Source: Symbiodinium natans (lineage: Eukaryota > Sar > Dinophyceae > Suessiales > Symbiodiniaceae). From it: DNA of 64,000 nt. Of this stretch, positions 41,107 through 53,219 are shown piece after piece. Below the pieces are notes generated by a model. The model was not told where the DNA came from. It did no database searches and saw nothing but the letters and a program-made list of their open reading frames with translations. The stretch is taken from contig CAJNDS010002148.1 in the NCBI GenBank assembly GCA_905221605.1, forward strand, positions 100,001 to 164,000, given 5' to 3'. The stretch's first letter is position 1. Every line of letters starts with the position of its first letter. A program made the position numbers and the translations under genes.

Positions 41107-44100
41107 TTAAGTAGGTTGAGCAGCGTCTTCATTGGGGTCAGCATGATGTCGCACAATCTCACCGAAGGAGTTAAGGAGCGCAATGGCAGGGTAGAACTGG
41201 GTTGTATTAGTGCTTCTGCTGAAGAGAGCCTCAATGTGCAGCTTAGTCTTGACCAACTGAGCCCACAAGTTTTCTTTTTGGACTCCATCAATCGAGTCAT
41301 AAAGAAGAATGGACTCCCCAGCTTGTTCTTTAGCATGATGCAGCACAAGATAATGCTTGGCCTTAGGATCGTGCAAAACAAGCGCAAGCACGCTGTATGC
41401 GTGCTGCAAGACCTGCACAGGACTGCCGAGAAAGTTTCGGATATCTTCTTCGTTTTTACAAACTTGTCCAAATGAACTCCTTTGTGTCTTCTGTGTGAGG
41501 ATACAGAAGAAGGACGGAACTCTCTGGATTTCAAGTTTGCAAATATCATTACGCGGACTGAGGTTTTGTTGCAAGCAGGCGATAGCAAGGTCAACAAGTT
41601 GACCTAGATCTGTAAGAATGTTAGACTGTTCGATGGAGTCTTGTTCAGAGTGCAACGGCAGAGCCAAGATGGGCTGAGGCTGCTGACATTTAGAACACTT
41701 GCAATGAATCTGCAAAAGCAAAGTGTATTGGCCATTGGCAGGAATTGCCATAATGGCCTTACTAATACCTCAGTGAAGCTTTGGAGCTCCAGAGGTGTAA
41801 CATTTGCTAATTCAAGGTACGTTTGAGCAAGAATATGTGCAAGTTTGGCTCTAACAGTCTCTCGAATGTTGTATCCCATAGCAGCAAGGACCAGGGCTGC
41901 TTGCTTGGGAAACGGAGCATAGTGCTGGCAATTCTCTTTGCTCCACTGAGCACACGAGATAATCCGATAGGTAGCAGCAACGGAACAATACAAGCCAGCA
42001 ATGCATCGCTGCACTTCTTTTTGAACATTGGCCGGCACTTCAACCTGAAATCTCAGTGTCGTACTGCGTCTCCTCACAGTTTCAATCCTTTCTTTGCTGC
42101 TTTCGTGATTTCTTTTGCCGGACCCAACCTCAAGATGTGACTGAATGACAATAGGGTTTTCAAGCTGCTCTTTATCAGCCGACATACCATTGCCCTTAGT
42201 TGTACTAGCGGCAGTCATTTCATGGAGCAAAGTCGGGCACTGGGCAGCATCCGATTGCTTGCTGCTTTCGTGATTTCTTTGGCCGGACCCACCCTCAAGA
42301 TGTGGCTGTATGACTATGGGTTTTCAAGCTGCTTTTCATCAGCCGACACACCATTGCCCTTAGTTGTACTAGCGGCAGGCATTTCATGGAGCAAAGTCGG
42401 GCACTGGGCAGCATCCGATTGCTCCATTACGGCATCACACGACCTCCTATCCTGATGATTGAATTGATGCGCCTTATTCTGATCACTGGCTGAATCAGCC
42501 TTAGATTTGTCATCAATGTAGATGTTAAAGGCGTATATGACGCTGGGATTAATCCCAATTAACTTAATGATGTCACATGAGTGACATCGCGGCAAGAAAA
42601 GCAGCGCACCTTGATGGAGAGAGAGGATGACATTGCCGTTCGCTGGTGACCCAGGGTGGCACGCCAAATGGAGGCCATTCTTGAGGATGAGCGGAATCTC
42701 GAGTTCGATCTTGCCAACAATTCGAACAAGGAGGTACTGCATCGATCCAAGCTCAGCAGTGAAGTCCTCATCCTTTTGCGACACCTCCGGAAGGTTATCA
42801 GGCAGGATCCAACTCTGGAAGGCTTCGTTTTGGCAAAGGAAGGCTTGGACGCTTTGCAGCTTAATTAATTCGGGAACATCTTCGCACTTACCAGTCATAA
42901 CCACGTAGGGAGCTTGTTTGTCTATAATCAAGAAATGAGTTTCAAGATCAGTTTTGTACCACACGGTGCTAGCGATTCGCTGCTTGGACAAGGGATGATA
43001 TTCATCCTTGGCTCTGACATGGATCAGCCTCCCTTGCCCAACTTTATCGCTTCCTGAATGGCAGTTCAAAAAGTGCTCCCTAGGGTTTTCAGAGATATGA
43101 TTGATAGGCTTGCTGGCCCATCTTGGTGCGGCAACAACTTCTTGCAACAGTTGCACAGTTGTTCTTCCACAAGGAAGATCAAGATATTGGTTCTGAATGA
43201 GCATGTCAGCAATAGTGGCGGTGGCAGTTACATGAACAACAGGCAAAACAATGTCGGTTCCCGATTGTACATGCACAATGCCACGGTGCTGCACAGGGAC
43301 ATTGGCTTGCTCAAAGCCTTCAACAATATCTTGCAGGTTCCCGGCGCAGTCATGAAAAGTAATCCGAAGGGAGATATCCGTGGAATTGGAAGGTTGAGTC
43401 ACCTTCCAAGCAAAAACCTCTTGTGAAGACTTCACATTGAAGATGTGAAACCTTGCAGCATGCAGCGCAAGGCTATCAGGAATTGCAAGCTGCTTTTGCC
43501 GAAGATCAAGGATCAGCTTCTGTAATTGGTAAGGGTCAGCGTAGATCCTAAGATACTTCCCCGGTGCAGAATGAAAGGCATTCATTAGCCTATGTTGGTT
43601 AAGGATACAATGTATCCGGAAGGCTTCATCCTTCGTTTGTGCAGAATTAATGGCATAAGGGAGATCAACAAAGTTGACACTATTGCCCGGGATCCCTTCA
43701 AGTGGTGCAAATCGATACCAAACTTGGAGCTCAATCTGCGACTTGCCTTCAGTCTGCTTGAGCACCTTGTCATAAATCTCCTCAATCCTAAGCATCAGAG
43801 CTTGGAGTTGGGATATGCTGATTTTCGGTGCTTTAAGACAGACAACACACCTGTTATCTTTGTCAGTAAGCGCAATGATAGGATGCTGTGGCTTTTTGAC
43901 AAAGACCAAGCCAAAGACCTTGATGAGAAGATTGACTTCCTCATCAAAGGTTCCAACAGTGCCAGCAATGATGACCTCAGTATTGCTGGCATCTTGCCTC
44001 ATGGCAGGCGTGATGGCAATATAGTAACAAGATTGATGAAGAGGGCGGCTATCAGGAATGTAAGAGACCAAGTAAACAAATTCCCGCTTGCCCTGGACTT

Positions 44101-44497
44101 CAATAGCACCGATTACAGTCAGGCTGTAGATTTGATGAAGGAAGTCTTCATCATAACTCCTGAAAAGCACACAAGGGATGTCAGATACTGAGAGCGAGCT
44201 ATGCAAATTGCTCACTATCGTTATACTCGTCTGTGGAGTAAGGCTTTTCTTCAGATTTTGAAGAAAGTTCTTACTAGGATTGACAAGCAAGACTGACTGG
44301 AGCTCGGCATTTTGTACTTGACGAAGTTCTTGCATGGTCTGCGTGGACACAATGCACCCATCCCTAAGATACTCCAGCAGATGTGTTGATGGTGTTCTGG
44401 CAAAGAGAGCGTCAAACTCGGTAAGATGGCCTGACATGAAGTCAGCAAAGCACTGAAACGCACTGCCATCGATAATGCTAATTCGATCTTGCGACAT
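41107..44497 (-). pseudogene. Large unrecognised gene broken by frameshifts
   Basis: Three minus-strand frames (44497-42314, 42230-41604, 41751-41107) appear to be parts of one gene of more than 1000 codons. The first runs 727 aa from MSQDRISIIDGSAFQCF and stops inside a 165-bp tandem duplication (repeat starts at about 42096 and 42261), where one base is missing relative to the other copy. The second frame begins in that copy (LLHEMTAASTTKGNG) and passes to the third near 41740 with another shift (WQFLP to GQYTLLLQIHCKCSKCQ). The last part has HYLVLHH ... LLYDSIDG, loosely like the His box of papain-fold deubiquitinases (C19/C48), and an upstream GLYCSVAATY could be a Cys box. That reading is speculative. 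The segment has no heptamers and is AT-richer than its surroundings. Confidence 0.5.
42096..42425. repeat. 165-bp tandem duplication
   Basis: Two head-to-tail copies starting GCTGCTTTCGTGATTTCTTT (42096 and 42261) with several substitutions and one indel. The length is divisible by three, but the indel breaks the frame of the gene around it. Confidence 0.88.
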
Positions 44498-44569
44498 TGT
44501 GCAGATACCTTACGCCGAAGCTATCCGTACTGCACTGGACGCAAACAAAAACTGGCAAAAGGGTGAAAA

Positions 44570-44720
44570 GGAAGGGAACGGGCGTTCCCAACTTTAAAGG
44601 GTAACAAAGAGAAAGAGAACGGGCGTTCTCAATCTCTATAAGAAGATTGTTTCGGAGTGACAGGACAGCTGAGGGCTCAGTTGACGTCACTTTTGAAGGT
44701 TGGGAGCGGGCGTTCCCAAC
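44570..44720. repeat. GGGCGTTCCCAAC-type short repeats upstream of the 44497 start
   Basis: GAACGGGCGTTCCCAAC (44576), GAACGGGCGTTCTCAA (44618) and GAGCGGGCGTTCCCAAC (44704) recur within 150 bp just upstream of the minus-strand start. Each contains the near-palindrome GAACG...CGTTC. They could be regulatory or a short minisatellite. Confidence 0.5.
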
Positions 44721-44918
44721 AGTCAGTGTGCACCGTACAAAGACTAAAGGGCAAACCAAGCTTGCAGTGTTGAAATCGCTGAAATCTAAAGCCAAGTCTG
44801 GATTCTTCTTGCAAGCGGGCGCTCACAAGGAACTGCAATGCTAAGAGACCCCAGCTACAAAGCAAAAGCTCACCTACGCCTCAGACTATTCCAGAGGGGC
44901 AGCTACCTCGAGTACGGT

Positions 44919-45064
44919 TCAAGAACACGCGTATCAACGGCTTTTTTGGTTTCTTGAGTGTTGATGCAACAGTATCGAACAGAAAAAATCTTGTTTGTCT
45001 GTAAGCTGATTTTAACAATATTTAAAGTTAAATGGGTTCCAAAAGCAGCTTCATCTGGGCACCA
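44919..45064. repeat. Inverted repeat R1 left
   Basis: Reverse complement of 47498-47646 with scattered differences. Shares GTGTTGATGCAACAGTATCG and AAATCTTGTTTGTCTGT. Confidence 0.85.
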
Positions 45065-46074
45065 AAGTGTGCGTTTGCGTGTATTTCGTCTGGGTTCTGC
45101 TGGCTTTAAGTGTGTGTAGGTGGTATAAGGTGTGGATTTGGAAGCCAAAGTAACCTCCACAGTATTGAGTCTGCCTGAGATATTGCCGTCGATGAAGCCA
45201 AGGCGGCCTTCAAACTTGCTGACCGGATTGCTAGGAACCGCGACTTCTTCACTCCAAGAATTACAACACATTCTTGAAAGCATGCTGCGTTGGGCGGCTC
45301 CGTAACTTCCTTTGGCTTAAGTCTTGGCTCAAGCATTGTTCGCGTGCAATCTTTCTTGCACTGCAAAGGTCACTTCGGCTTTCCGACCTTTTAGAGTTGA
45401 TGTCTCCAAATCACACACCTTTCATCACCCACACTTCCACGCCAGAATCCATCACACACTCACAGACACTCTGTCACTCTCTAAACTGAGGAGACAGCAC
45501 CAAAATCTGTCCAAGCATGCGCGAATGCACTTGTTGCCTGACCATTGTTAGAACCCCATGAGGGTGCTCAAAACAGCTGATTTGCGAGCTCTTACTCTCA
45601 TCCAGCACACCAAAAAGCACTTTGCACCCACATAATAACACACACCACACTCTGTGATGTGCTCACATTTGGCAAATTATTGGCTTGTCCACTGGAGCTG
45701 CTTGAACTTGGTCAGATCGGCTATGCATTGGTTCTGACCGAGAAGTGAAATTTACAACCCCCTTCACAAGCTTTCTCCACCGATTGCCGCATTGCAACAG
45801 CACAAAAAGAAGCTACTGTAGAGATCCGTTCTTGCAAAGCCAGAATTGCTTGTGTTTTGCAAAGCAAAGTTTGCCCAACTTCTCCGGTATTTAAAGAGCA
45901 AGGAAGCGAGGACGACGGAGTGAGAGAAAGTGGTGCAGTGACGGGCAGCGGAGGAGTGGTGAAGCCATGGGGCCCCATGTGATTTCTATGTCTGCCAACT
46001 TTTCTTCGGCGGCGCGAGTATTGCAGGGTCCCGAATCCCCATGGCCACAAATGCATTTTTCCGGGGAAAAATGC

Positions 46075-46285
46075 GCCGTGAGGCCACAACAAGGCCACAA
46101 CAGGCCACAAACGTGTGTTTTTGAGGCCACATCAGGCCACAACAGGCCAGAAACGTGTGTTTTTGAGGCCCAGGCCACAACAGGCCACAAACGTGTGGTT
46201 TTCAGGCCACGTCAGGCCACAACAGGCCACAAACGTGTCGCAACAAAGCAAGACCGTGTGGGTTTGAGACCACATCAGGCCAACT
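46075..46285. repeat. Minisatellite AGGCCACAACAGGCCACAAA
   Basis: Four to five units of about 50 bp built from AGGCCACAACAGGCCACAAA, then CGTGTGTTTTTGAGGCCACA. The central CGTGTG is conserved between units. Confidence 0.85.
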
Positions 46286-46410
46286 TGTTTGGTTTCAAGA
46301 TTGTTTTTTGGGGCTTGATTTTCAGTAAGTCCTGGGAGACCAAGTCGTTCCTGTACTGCACACATGTTTGCCAGTTTACGCGACTTCCATCTTTATTGCT
46401 TGATGCTTTA

Positions 46411-46754
46411 CTGTTTTTTTATTTGGCGTCACTTCTGAGACTCCATGCGTTACCACCCTTTCCCCACACACTGACACTTTCCTTGCACACTGAAGCCAAA
46501 GACATGCACCCGCAAACCAAACCACTTTGCAACCACAAATCACTCAGAAAAACAGCCGAAACACAGAATGCACATTCTTATGGATCTCTTAAGTTCCGAT
46601 TGCAATTTTTCACTGTCTTTCTGGTCAATCGACAGCTTACCAAGCTGAAAAGCCAAAACACTTGCTGAACGATCTGTTTGTGTTTTAGCTCAGGGCGGTT
46701 TCTCGAAACTCTCTCTTTCTGAAGCTTGCAACTCAACCGAAAGATCAAAGAAAT
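46411..46754. repeat. Inverted repeat R2 left
   Basis: Reverse complement of 48432-48775 at high identity over about 340 bp, for example GTCAATCGACAGCTTACC and TCTTATGGATCTCTTAAG. Confidence 0.85.
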
Positions 46755-46800
46755 TTTGGTGTTGCGTCCACAGCGGAAACCAGTGGAGAAGCACTTGAGC

Positions 46801-46942
46801 CACTTTGCACCCACATAATGACACACACCACACTCCGTGACACACACGACTCTCTGCCAAAACGCCGAAAACCACAACACACCACACCCTATTCACAATG
46901 AAAAAACGAGGAAAACATACACACAGACACCACTGTAAGGTC
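46801..46942. repeat. Inverted repeat R3 left
   Basis: Reverse complement of 48777-48918, rich in CACACACC. Relative to R2 the order is changed: on the left R2 then R3, on the right R2' then R3', so this is not one simple palindrome. Confidence 0.85.
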
Positions 46943-47497
46943 GCTAAAATCGTAAATCAAGCTGAAGTGCTGGCAACAAGAAGCAAAATTGTGTTAGTGC
47001 AGTTGATTTCTGTCCAACCGGCACTGTCAGAGGCTTTTAAAAACACTTGTTTCAAAGCATTGAACTTTTCCAAGCTGCTTTCCACCGATGTTGACTCTGC
47101 ACCCTCCTCTTCTGCCTTCAGGCCTTGCACCAAAACCTGGAGAATCTGAAACCCAAGATGAGGGGCAGCAAAATTGATCGAAAAGGTAGGGAAGCTCCAG
47201 TGACCTCCACAGTTAGAGAAAGTTCCGGTGCCAAACAAGTTCACACTTTGCCGCCTTGCCGCCTGCTGTTCTTATTTTGGGGGAAGACTGACACAAGACT
47301 TAGACTGGAACCGACTGAGAGGCTTATTTGTTTTACTCGCAACGAGGAGCTGTGAAAGCCAGATCTGGCTTTCCGTGTGTGAAAACAACGCCGCAACTGG
47401 GCCCAAAAATGGCTCCTAAACTTGGGTTCCAATTTGAGGCTCCAACCTGGGTGGCCTTGTATGTTCACACAGGAAATCCAAAATCTAGGGCCCGTTT

Positions 47498-47646
47498 CGG
47501 TGCCCAGAATTGAGCTGCTTTTGGAACCCATTTGAGTTCAATAAAAATTGAAATCAGCTCACAGACAAACAAGATTTTTTCTATTCGATACTGTTTGCAT
47601 CAACACTCAAGAAAACAAAAAACGCCGTCGATACGCGTGTTCTTGG
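47498..47646. repeat. Inverted repeat R1 right
   Basis: Partner of 44919-45064. Confidence 0.85.
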
Positions 47647-47714
47647 CAAAACTTGTCTTTAGCTGGCATTCAAGACAAAGCACTCTTGCATTGTTCGCGT
47701 GCGATCTTTCTCGC

Positions 47715-47872
47715 ACTGTGGAAGGTCACTTCGGCTTCCCTACCTTTTGGAGTTGATCTTGCCCTCTTTTTGTGTCCCCAAATCCACACACCTTTCACCA
47801 CCCGCACACTTCCACACTTGAACAGCCAGCAGAATCCAGCAGACATACACGCAAACGCACACCATCCAGGAC
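47715..47872. repeat. Inverted repeat R4 left
   Basis: Reverse complement of 48935-49088 (AAGGTCACTTCGGCTTCCCT, TTGGAGTTGAT). A diverged direct copy lies at about 45345-45450 and an inverted one at about 45066-45178. Confidence 0.85.
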
Positions 47873-48431
47873 GAGACGAGTTCAACCGTGGTGTTGATTC
47901 GTTAAGGTTGCGCGCGACGCCCAAGCCAAACCACTTGAAAATTGTAAAGTGTATTACCAGAATGTGAATAAGTGCGAGCGAAGCGAGCGAAACACCAGAG
48001 TAAATTCAACAATTTAACTGATCAAGTGTTGATTTTGAGGGTTTTTTCAACATTTTCGGAGACTTCAGAAATTTGAAAATTCGTTGAATGGTGCTGAATC
48101 CAGGGAAGAATTGCAACATGCAACCAAAAACGAAAGACAAAGAATTGAGGGCACCCGCCTGAAAGAAAGCAGAGTTTCTTCTGCTCAATCTTCTGTCAAA
48201 TTTCAGTGTGCCTTGAATTTCTGTTTGGCCATTTTGGAAAATCAAAGACAAGAGAACGCAATCGAAGCTTTATCAAAAAAGTCGAATGGAATGGAAATCG
48301 AGGCTGGGCGACTCTCAAGTCGTTCTGGCCATGAATGAGAAGAGGGGTCAGTGTGATTGGTTTTTTCAATGTTAGCAAGAACTGCAAAAACATTGGTTTT
48401 TCTTTTTGAACTTTGGAGAAATCGACAATGT

Positions 48432-48775
48432 TTTCTTTGATCTTTCGGTTGAGTTGCAAGCTTCAGAAAGAGAGAGTTTCGAGAAACCGCCCTGAGCCAA
48501 AACACAAACAGATCGTTCAGCAAGTGTTTTGGCTGTCCAGCTCGGTAAGCTGTCGATTGACCAGAAAGACAGTGAAAAAATTGCAATCGGAACTTAAGAG
48601 ATCCATAAGAATGTGCATTCTGTGGTTTCGGCTGTTTTTCTGAGTGATTTGTGGTTGCAAAGTGGGTTGGTTTGCGGGTGCATGTCTTTGGCTTCAGTGT
48701 GCAAGGAAAGTGTCAGTGTGGGGGAAAGGGTGGTTTCGCATGGAGTCTCAGAAGTGACGCCAAATAAAAAAACAG
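48432..48775. repeat. Inverted repeat R2 right
   Basis: Partner of 46411-46754. It directly abuts R3 right. Confidence 0.85.
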
Positions 48776-48776
48776 T

Positions 48777-48918
48777 GACCTTACAGTGGTGTCTGTGTGT
48801 GTGTTTGCCTCGTTTTTTCATTGTGAATAGGGTGTGGTGTGTTGTGGTTTTCGGCGTTTTGGCAGAGAGTCGTGTGTGTCACGGAGTGTGGTGTGTGTCA
48901 TTATGTGGGTGCAAAGTG
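48777..48918. repeat. Inverted repeat R3 right
   Basis: Partner of 46801-46942. Confidence 0.85.
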
Positions 48919-48934
48919 ACTTTAGTGACTTTAG

Positions 48935-49088
48935 TGGATGGTGTGCGTTTGCGTGTATGTCGGCTGGGTTCTGCTGCTGTTCAAGTGTGGAAGTGTGCGG
49001 GTGGTGAAAGGTGTGTGGATTTGGGGACACAAAAAGAGGGCAAGAAATCAACTCCAAAAGGTAGGGAAGCCGAAGTGACCTCCACAGT
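48935..49088. repeat. Inverted repeat R4 right
   Basis: Partner of 47715-47872. Confidence 0.85.
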
Positions 49089-49834
49089 AGGCAGTTTTCG
49101 CGATTTCTCGCCCTGCGGCTTCCGGCCTTGTCCGGAAGCCATAGGCTTTAGATTTTACTCCAGGCGATTAGACTTGAGGTTCGCGATTTCTCTCCGGTGC
49201 TCTAAGTCGGGAAGCCACAGCGTCAGAATCGCGATTTAGTTGCGCTGCTCCCTGGCCTTAAGGGCCCACGGGCTTCAAGTCCAATTTCTCTCTTTGTAGC
49301 TTTCAGGTTACAGAAGCGGTTAGCAGGAAATCCCACTGCTCCCCATTACTCTACAAAGCAAACCCACTGTTCCTAAGATTGGCCCAGATCCGCTAACAAG
49401 AGAACTGCTGGGCAGTGTGTAGTGGAGGAGCTGCATCCTGCTGCGCCCAGGTCCCAAGTGGCTTTCGGCTTTAGGTTTTTCTCTTCCTGGTGCTTTCGGG
49501 TCCAAGGAGCTTACAGGTGTTAGAGTTGCAATTTTGGCTGCGCTGCTCTCTGGTCTTGAGGGCACATAGGCTTCAAGTTTGCAATTTCTTTCCCTGCTGC
49601 TTCCAGATCCCAGAGGTTTAGGGTTTGCGATTTTCCAGTTGTTTGCTCTCTGCTCTCTCTTGAGCCTACCAGGCACAGCAGGAACAGGATTGTCCCTGCT
49701 GGTGTTCCAGGCACTTCTCCAGCAGAAACAGTATTGTCCGTAAAGGTGCAGCCAAAGAAAGAGCAAGAAGTTGAAGTGGAAAGAGTGAAAGGGTGTAGAA
49801 TCAACAGATGTCGGGCAAAAAACAGGTTGATCCG

Positions 49835-50075
49835 TGCAAGAGGCTTCTTGCAAGGCAGTCTTAATGGAACGCAAGAATGACAAGGAAGAAGATGGAGCTG
49901 TGCAAGAGTTGCGCAAGAGGCTTCTGGCAGGATCACCACCTTGTGGAAGAGGATGGAGCCGCGCAAGAGGCTTCTTGCAAGACCACCACGCAAAGGCAGC
50001 TGCACTAAACGAAAATCCTTGCACAGAGGTTTTCTTGGACTTGCAAGAAGCTTCTTGCGAGAAGCCAAGCAGGTA
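49835..50075. repeat. CAAGAGGCTTCTTGCAAG palindromic repeats
   Basis: Four dispersed copies of a short near-palindrome, (G)CAAGAGGCTTCTTGCAAG or CTTGCAAGAAGCTTCTTGCG, at about 49840, 49908, 49953 and 50041. They explain the matching peptides in open frames on both strands here. Confidence 0.75.
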
Positions 50076-52960
50076 AATCAACTCTTACAGTGCCAGCATG
50101 GGGCGGATCCCTTTAAAGGTCACTTGCGCATTCAGAAGTTGGAACGCCTGGCACAAGACCCAGCGGTCTGTGCTGCAATGGGAACCTGGGACCTATGGCA
50201 TCTGCTGAACCTGGGACACTTTGGCGACAAACCGCAAAGGAAAAAACAAAGCTTTATGTTTTTTTAGGGGGTGCGAGGCTTAGCTTTGGGGTTAGGGCCA
50301 TGGTGCGGGAAGAGCGCGTGCCCTGCAACAACTACTGCGGATGACCTGGTCCGACGGAAGATGAACATCTGGAGGCACAGTCTTGTATCTTCATTGGGAT
50401 CTTCGTTTTGCAGAAACACTATGCCGGGCCATATGCGTTGGCGTGGTTTTTCTGTGCTATGTATGTGATTACACCAACTCTAGTAAACCGTGGGATGTCT
50501 TCAACCATTTTCATGTGCAGTGAGCTGTGGCGAGGACATGTGAGCATGTGAACCTAGTAGCATGTGCTCGGCAGCAGCGTGAAGCGTAAAGCAGTTTTTG
50601 CATGTTTTCTTTACGCTACGATGGTTTTGCGACACGTTTGAAGAGAGTTTTGTCCAGTATACAAGAAGTAGCAAATGCACACGTGCATTTGCAAGCGTGG
50701 AAGCAGTGCTGCAGCTTGATAAAGCTGTTTTTGGCATGTGCTTAGAAAAGTCAGGCGGTTGCCGACTAGCTTTTAACTTTGGCTCAAGACGAGCTGAAGA
50801 AGAGAAAGAACACAAGAGGCACGCAGCTTATACCTGTCTTCTTTGCTGAGTGTGCCAAAAGCGACAGTCGCGGCAGTCTGCTTGTCTGTGTCTTTAGGTT
50901 AAGAAGCTTTACATGGTAGCGGAGCTTGGCTCGCTATCTCCGCCTTGGCCAGTATGCAGAACCCACTAGAGTCCTCGCCGGGGTTGTTGGAAAGGGGTGA
51001 TGGATGGGAGTAGCTGCAGGACAAGTAGATGCGTGGCAAGAGTACCTGAGAAACCGTCGAGCGAGAGAAGCACCGGTGCCTGAAAGTGACCGTGACCCTT
51101 CTTTTACCAAAGAAAGGTTTTGAGTTTCTTTAAAGTGGTCTTGAAGCACATTTTAGTTCAAAATTTGGGCTTTTTCCATGGTGTTGAGGACACTCGATCA
51201 AAGTTGAGCATGCTTTAGTTCATTTTTTCTGCAAGTCTGTCAAAGTGTCTGGAGACGGTTTTCCAAAAAATGGCGCTGACACTCTTTAGCGTCGAGGCTT
51301 TGGAGCTCAAGAACTACCGTGCACCCGCCTTCCAGCGCGTTAAAGAATTGTCAATAACTGGGGATCAGATTTTGCCCAACGGCAAAACGGGGTGCGAAGC
51401 ACTCTGGGAAACCTTTTTCTTGGAAGCTGGAACCAATTCTGAAGTTTTAACCAAAACCTGCAAGTGGAGCCGTGAAGCACGTTTTTTTGTCACTTTTCAA
51501 GCCGGACTCGTGCTGTTATTAGTGGAGCGCTTCCATTGCGATGCTGTGCTTGGAAGGTTATCGTTGTCTTCAAGACCACATGACATTTTTAACTTTGGAT
51601 TCTTCTGTTGGGGTTAAGGCTTCACATTACAACCGCGAGGGATGATGACTCCTGTAAGTGATACGATTGAATAGCTCCATTTTAGAAGCGCCGCCCCGTT
51701 TCTTTCACTTACACGGCAGTGCCTGTGCCGCTTTTCTGAAGATGCATGCCTCGGGCAGTTTCCAGGTGATCTTGAGCGGGCTCGCTCGGCGTCAACGTGG
51801 CCCGAGCAGTGGCAGCGCACCAGTATCTCGGAGTGGAACTCTTTACCATCGGCCTTGCACTCTCGGATTTCTCTCACACTTTCACCCGGCTCTGACGAGA
51901 ACGTTGGCTCCCAGCGTTCGCCTAGATTGCACAGCTATACGTGCACTTTCTGAGGCTGCCTCAGCGGAGCCACGGTGTGAGATGGCGAGAGACACCACAG
52001 TGGCCATTGAGACTGCGAGGAAGCTGTGGTACACCAAGCGACACAGCGGAGTCCCACTTCTGGGACATAGCTTTGATTCTCAAAGAGATGAGCGACGAGC
52101 TTGCATGCACCCCGCGGAGAAGAACAAAGCGCACGTTCTCCAGCACACGGTGTATAAAGCTGCAATGTTTGTTGTGTTATGACACAGAGCAGTCTTCCCA
52201 AACAACGTTTCCTTCACAGCGCGACATCTGCGACTTTTTGGTGCCGGGAGCCATTTTTGCATATATGATTTCAGATGCCTGACTCTCAACTCTTGTGGTT
52301 CGAACATGGTGGGGTGCTCTAGGACGGGTCTGGGAGTGTCTTGCCTTTCGCTGCTCGGGTCTTCGCCGACTTGCTTGTAGCTTCTGCGTTCCGCCGGGTC
52401 GTCTTGATTGAAGTGTCAACTTCCCGGACAAACCGCCAGGTGCGTCGTCAGTATGCTTATTTGCTTGTGATCCATGTGCTTTCGCCTTGGCAAGGTTTGT
52501 CGTTTTGGGGCATTGGTAGATTTCTAGATTTGAGGTCAGACGCCTTGTCTTGTTGCAAAAAGCACATAGCTGCATTTGCACCATTTCGCGCGCCCGTTTT
52601 GCTTGTAGGGGAACACGTGTAGTGATGTGATCCCAAACGTGCTTTAGCCGGTTAGGGCTCGCAGCTACAGCTACAGCAAGTCCCAGATCTACACTACAGC
52701 AATTAGCGTCCGATCTTGCTCAAGAGCACCGAAATTTCAAGAGTTTGCGAGCAGTGATAGGTCTTGGATTTGCAAGAACCCTAAACCCTAAACCCTAAAC
52801 CCTAAACCCTAAACCTTAAACCCTAAATCCCAAATCCACGGCTGGACGTTGTGGCATGGCCGGGCCATCGTGTTCGAGTGTAAGGAATGCGTGTGCCAGC
52901 AGTGCAACATAGGGCAACCTTAAGCCGGGTTTAGGGTTTAGGGTTTAGGGTTTAGGGTTT
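50076..52960. other. Unique sequence, no gene supported
   Basis: Short frames on both strands, none over 175 aa and none with a domain. Heptamers return at 52780. A plus-strand peptide at 52835-52923, GWTLWHGRAIVFECKECVCQ then QCNIGQP and a stop, sits between heptamer blocks and has two CxxC pairs. It could be a terminal exon, but no AG acceptor precedes it. Confidence 0.4.
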
Positions 52961-52961
52961 A

Positions 52962-53219
52962 GGAGTTTAGGAGTTTAGGAGTTTAGGAGTTTAGGAGTTT
53001 AGGAGTTTAGGAGTTTAGGAGTTTAGGAGTTTAGGAGTTTAGGAGTTTAGGAGTTTAGGAGTTTAGGAGTTTAGGAGTTTAGGAGTTTAGGAGTTTAGGC
53101 GTTTAGGAGTTTAGGAGTTTAGGAGTTTAGGAGTTTAGGAGTTTAGGAGTTTAGGAGTTTAGGAGTTTAGGAGTTTAGGAGTTTAGGAGTTTAGGAGTTT
53201 AGGAGTTTAGGAGTTTAGG
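52962..53219. repeat. 8-bp satellite TTTAGGAG
   Basis: About 32 head-to-tail copies of TTTAGGAG, with one TTTAGGCG unit at about 53096-53103. It follows directly on five TTTAGGG heptamers. The homogeneity suggests recent expansion of an octamer variant of the telomere repeat. Confidence 0.95.

Noticed and set aside
46075-46285. CRISPR-like array
   Set aside because: The units are contiguous and nearly identical with no unique spacers, and the genome is eukaryotic; it is a minisatellite.
49320-50081. 253-aa and 182-aa minus-strand proteins
   Set aside because: Built on palindromic CAAGAGGCTTCTTGCAAG repeats, open in several frames, no domain.
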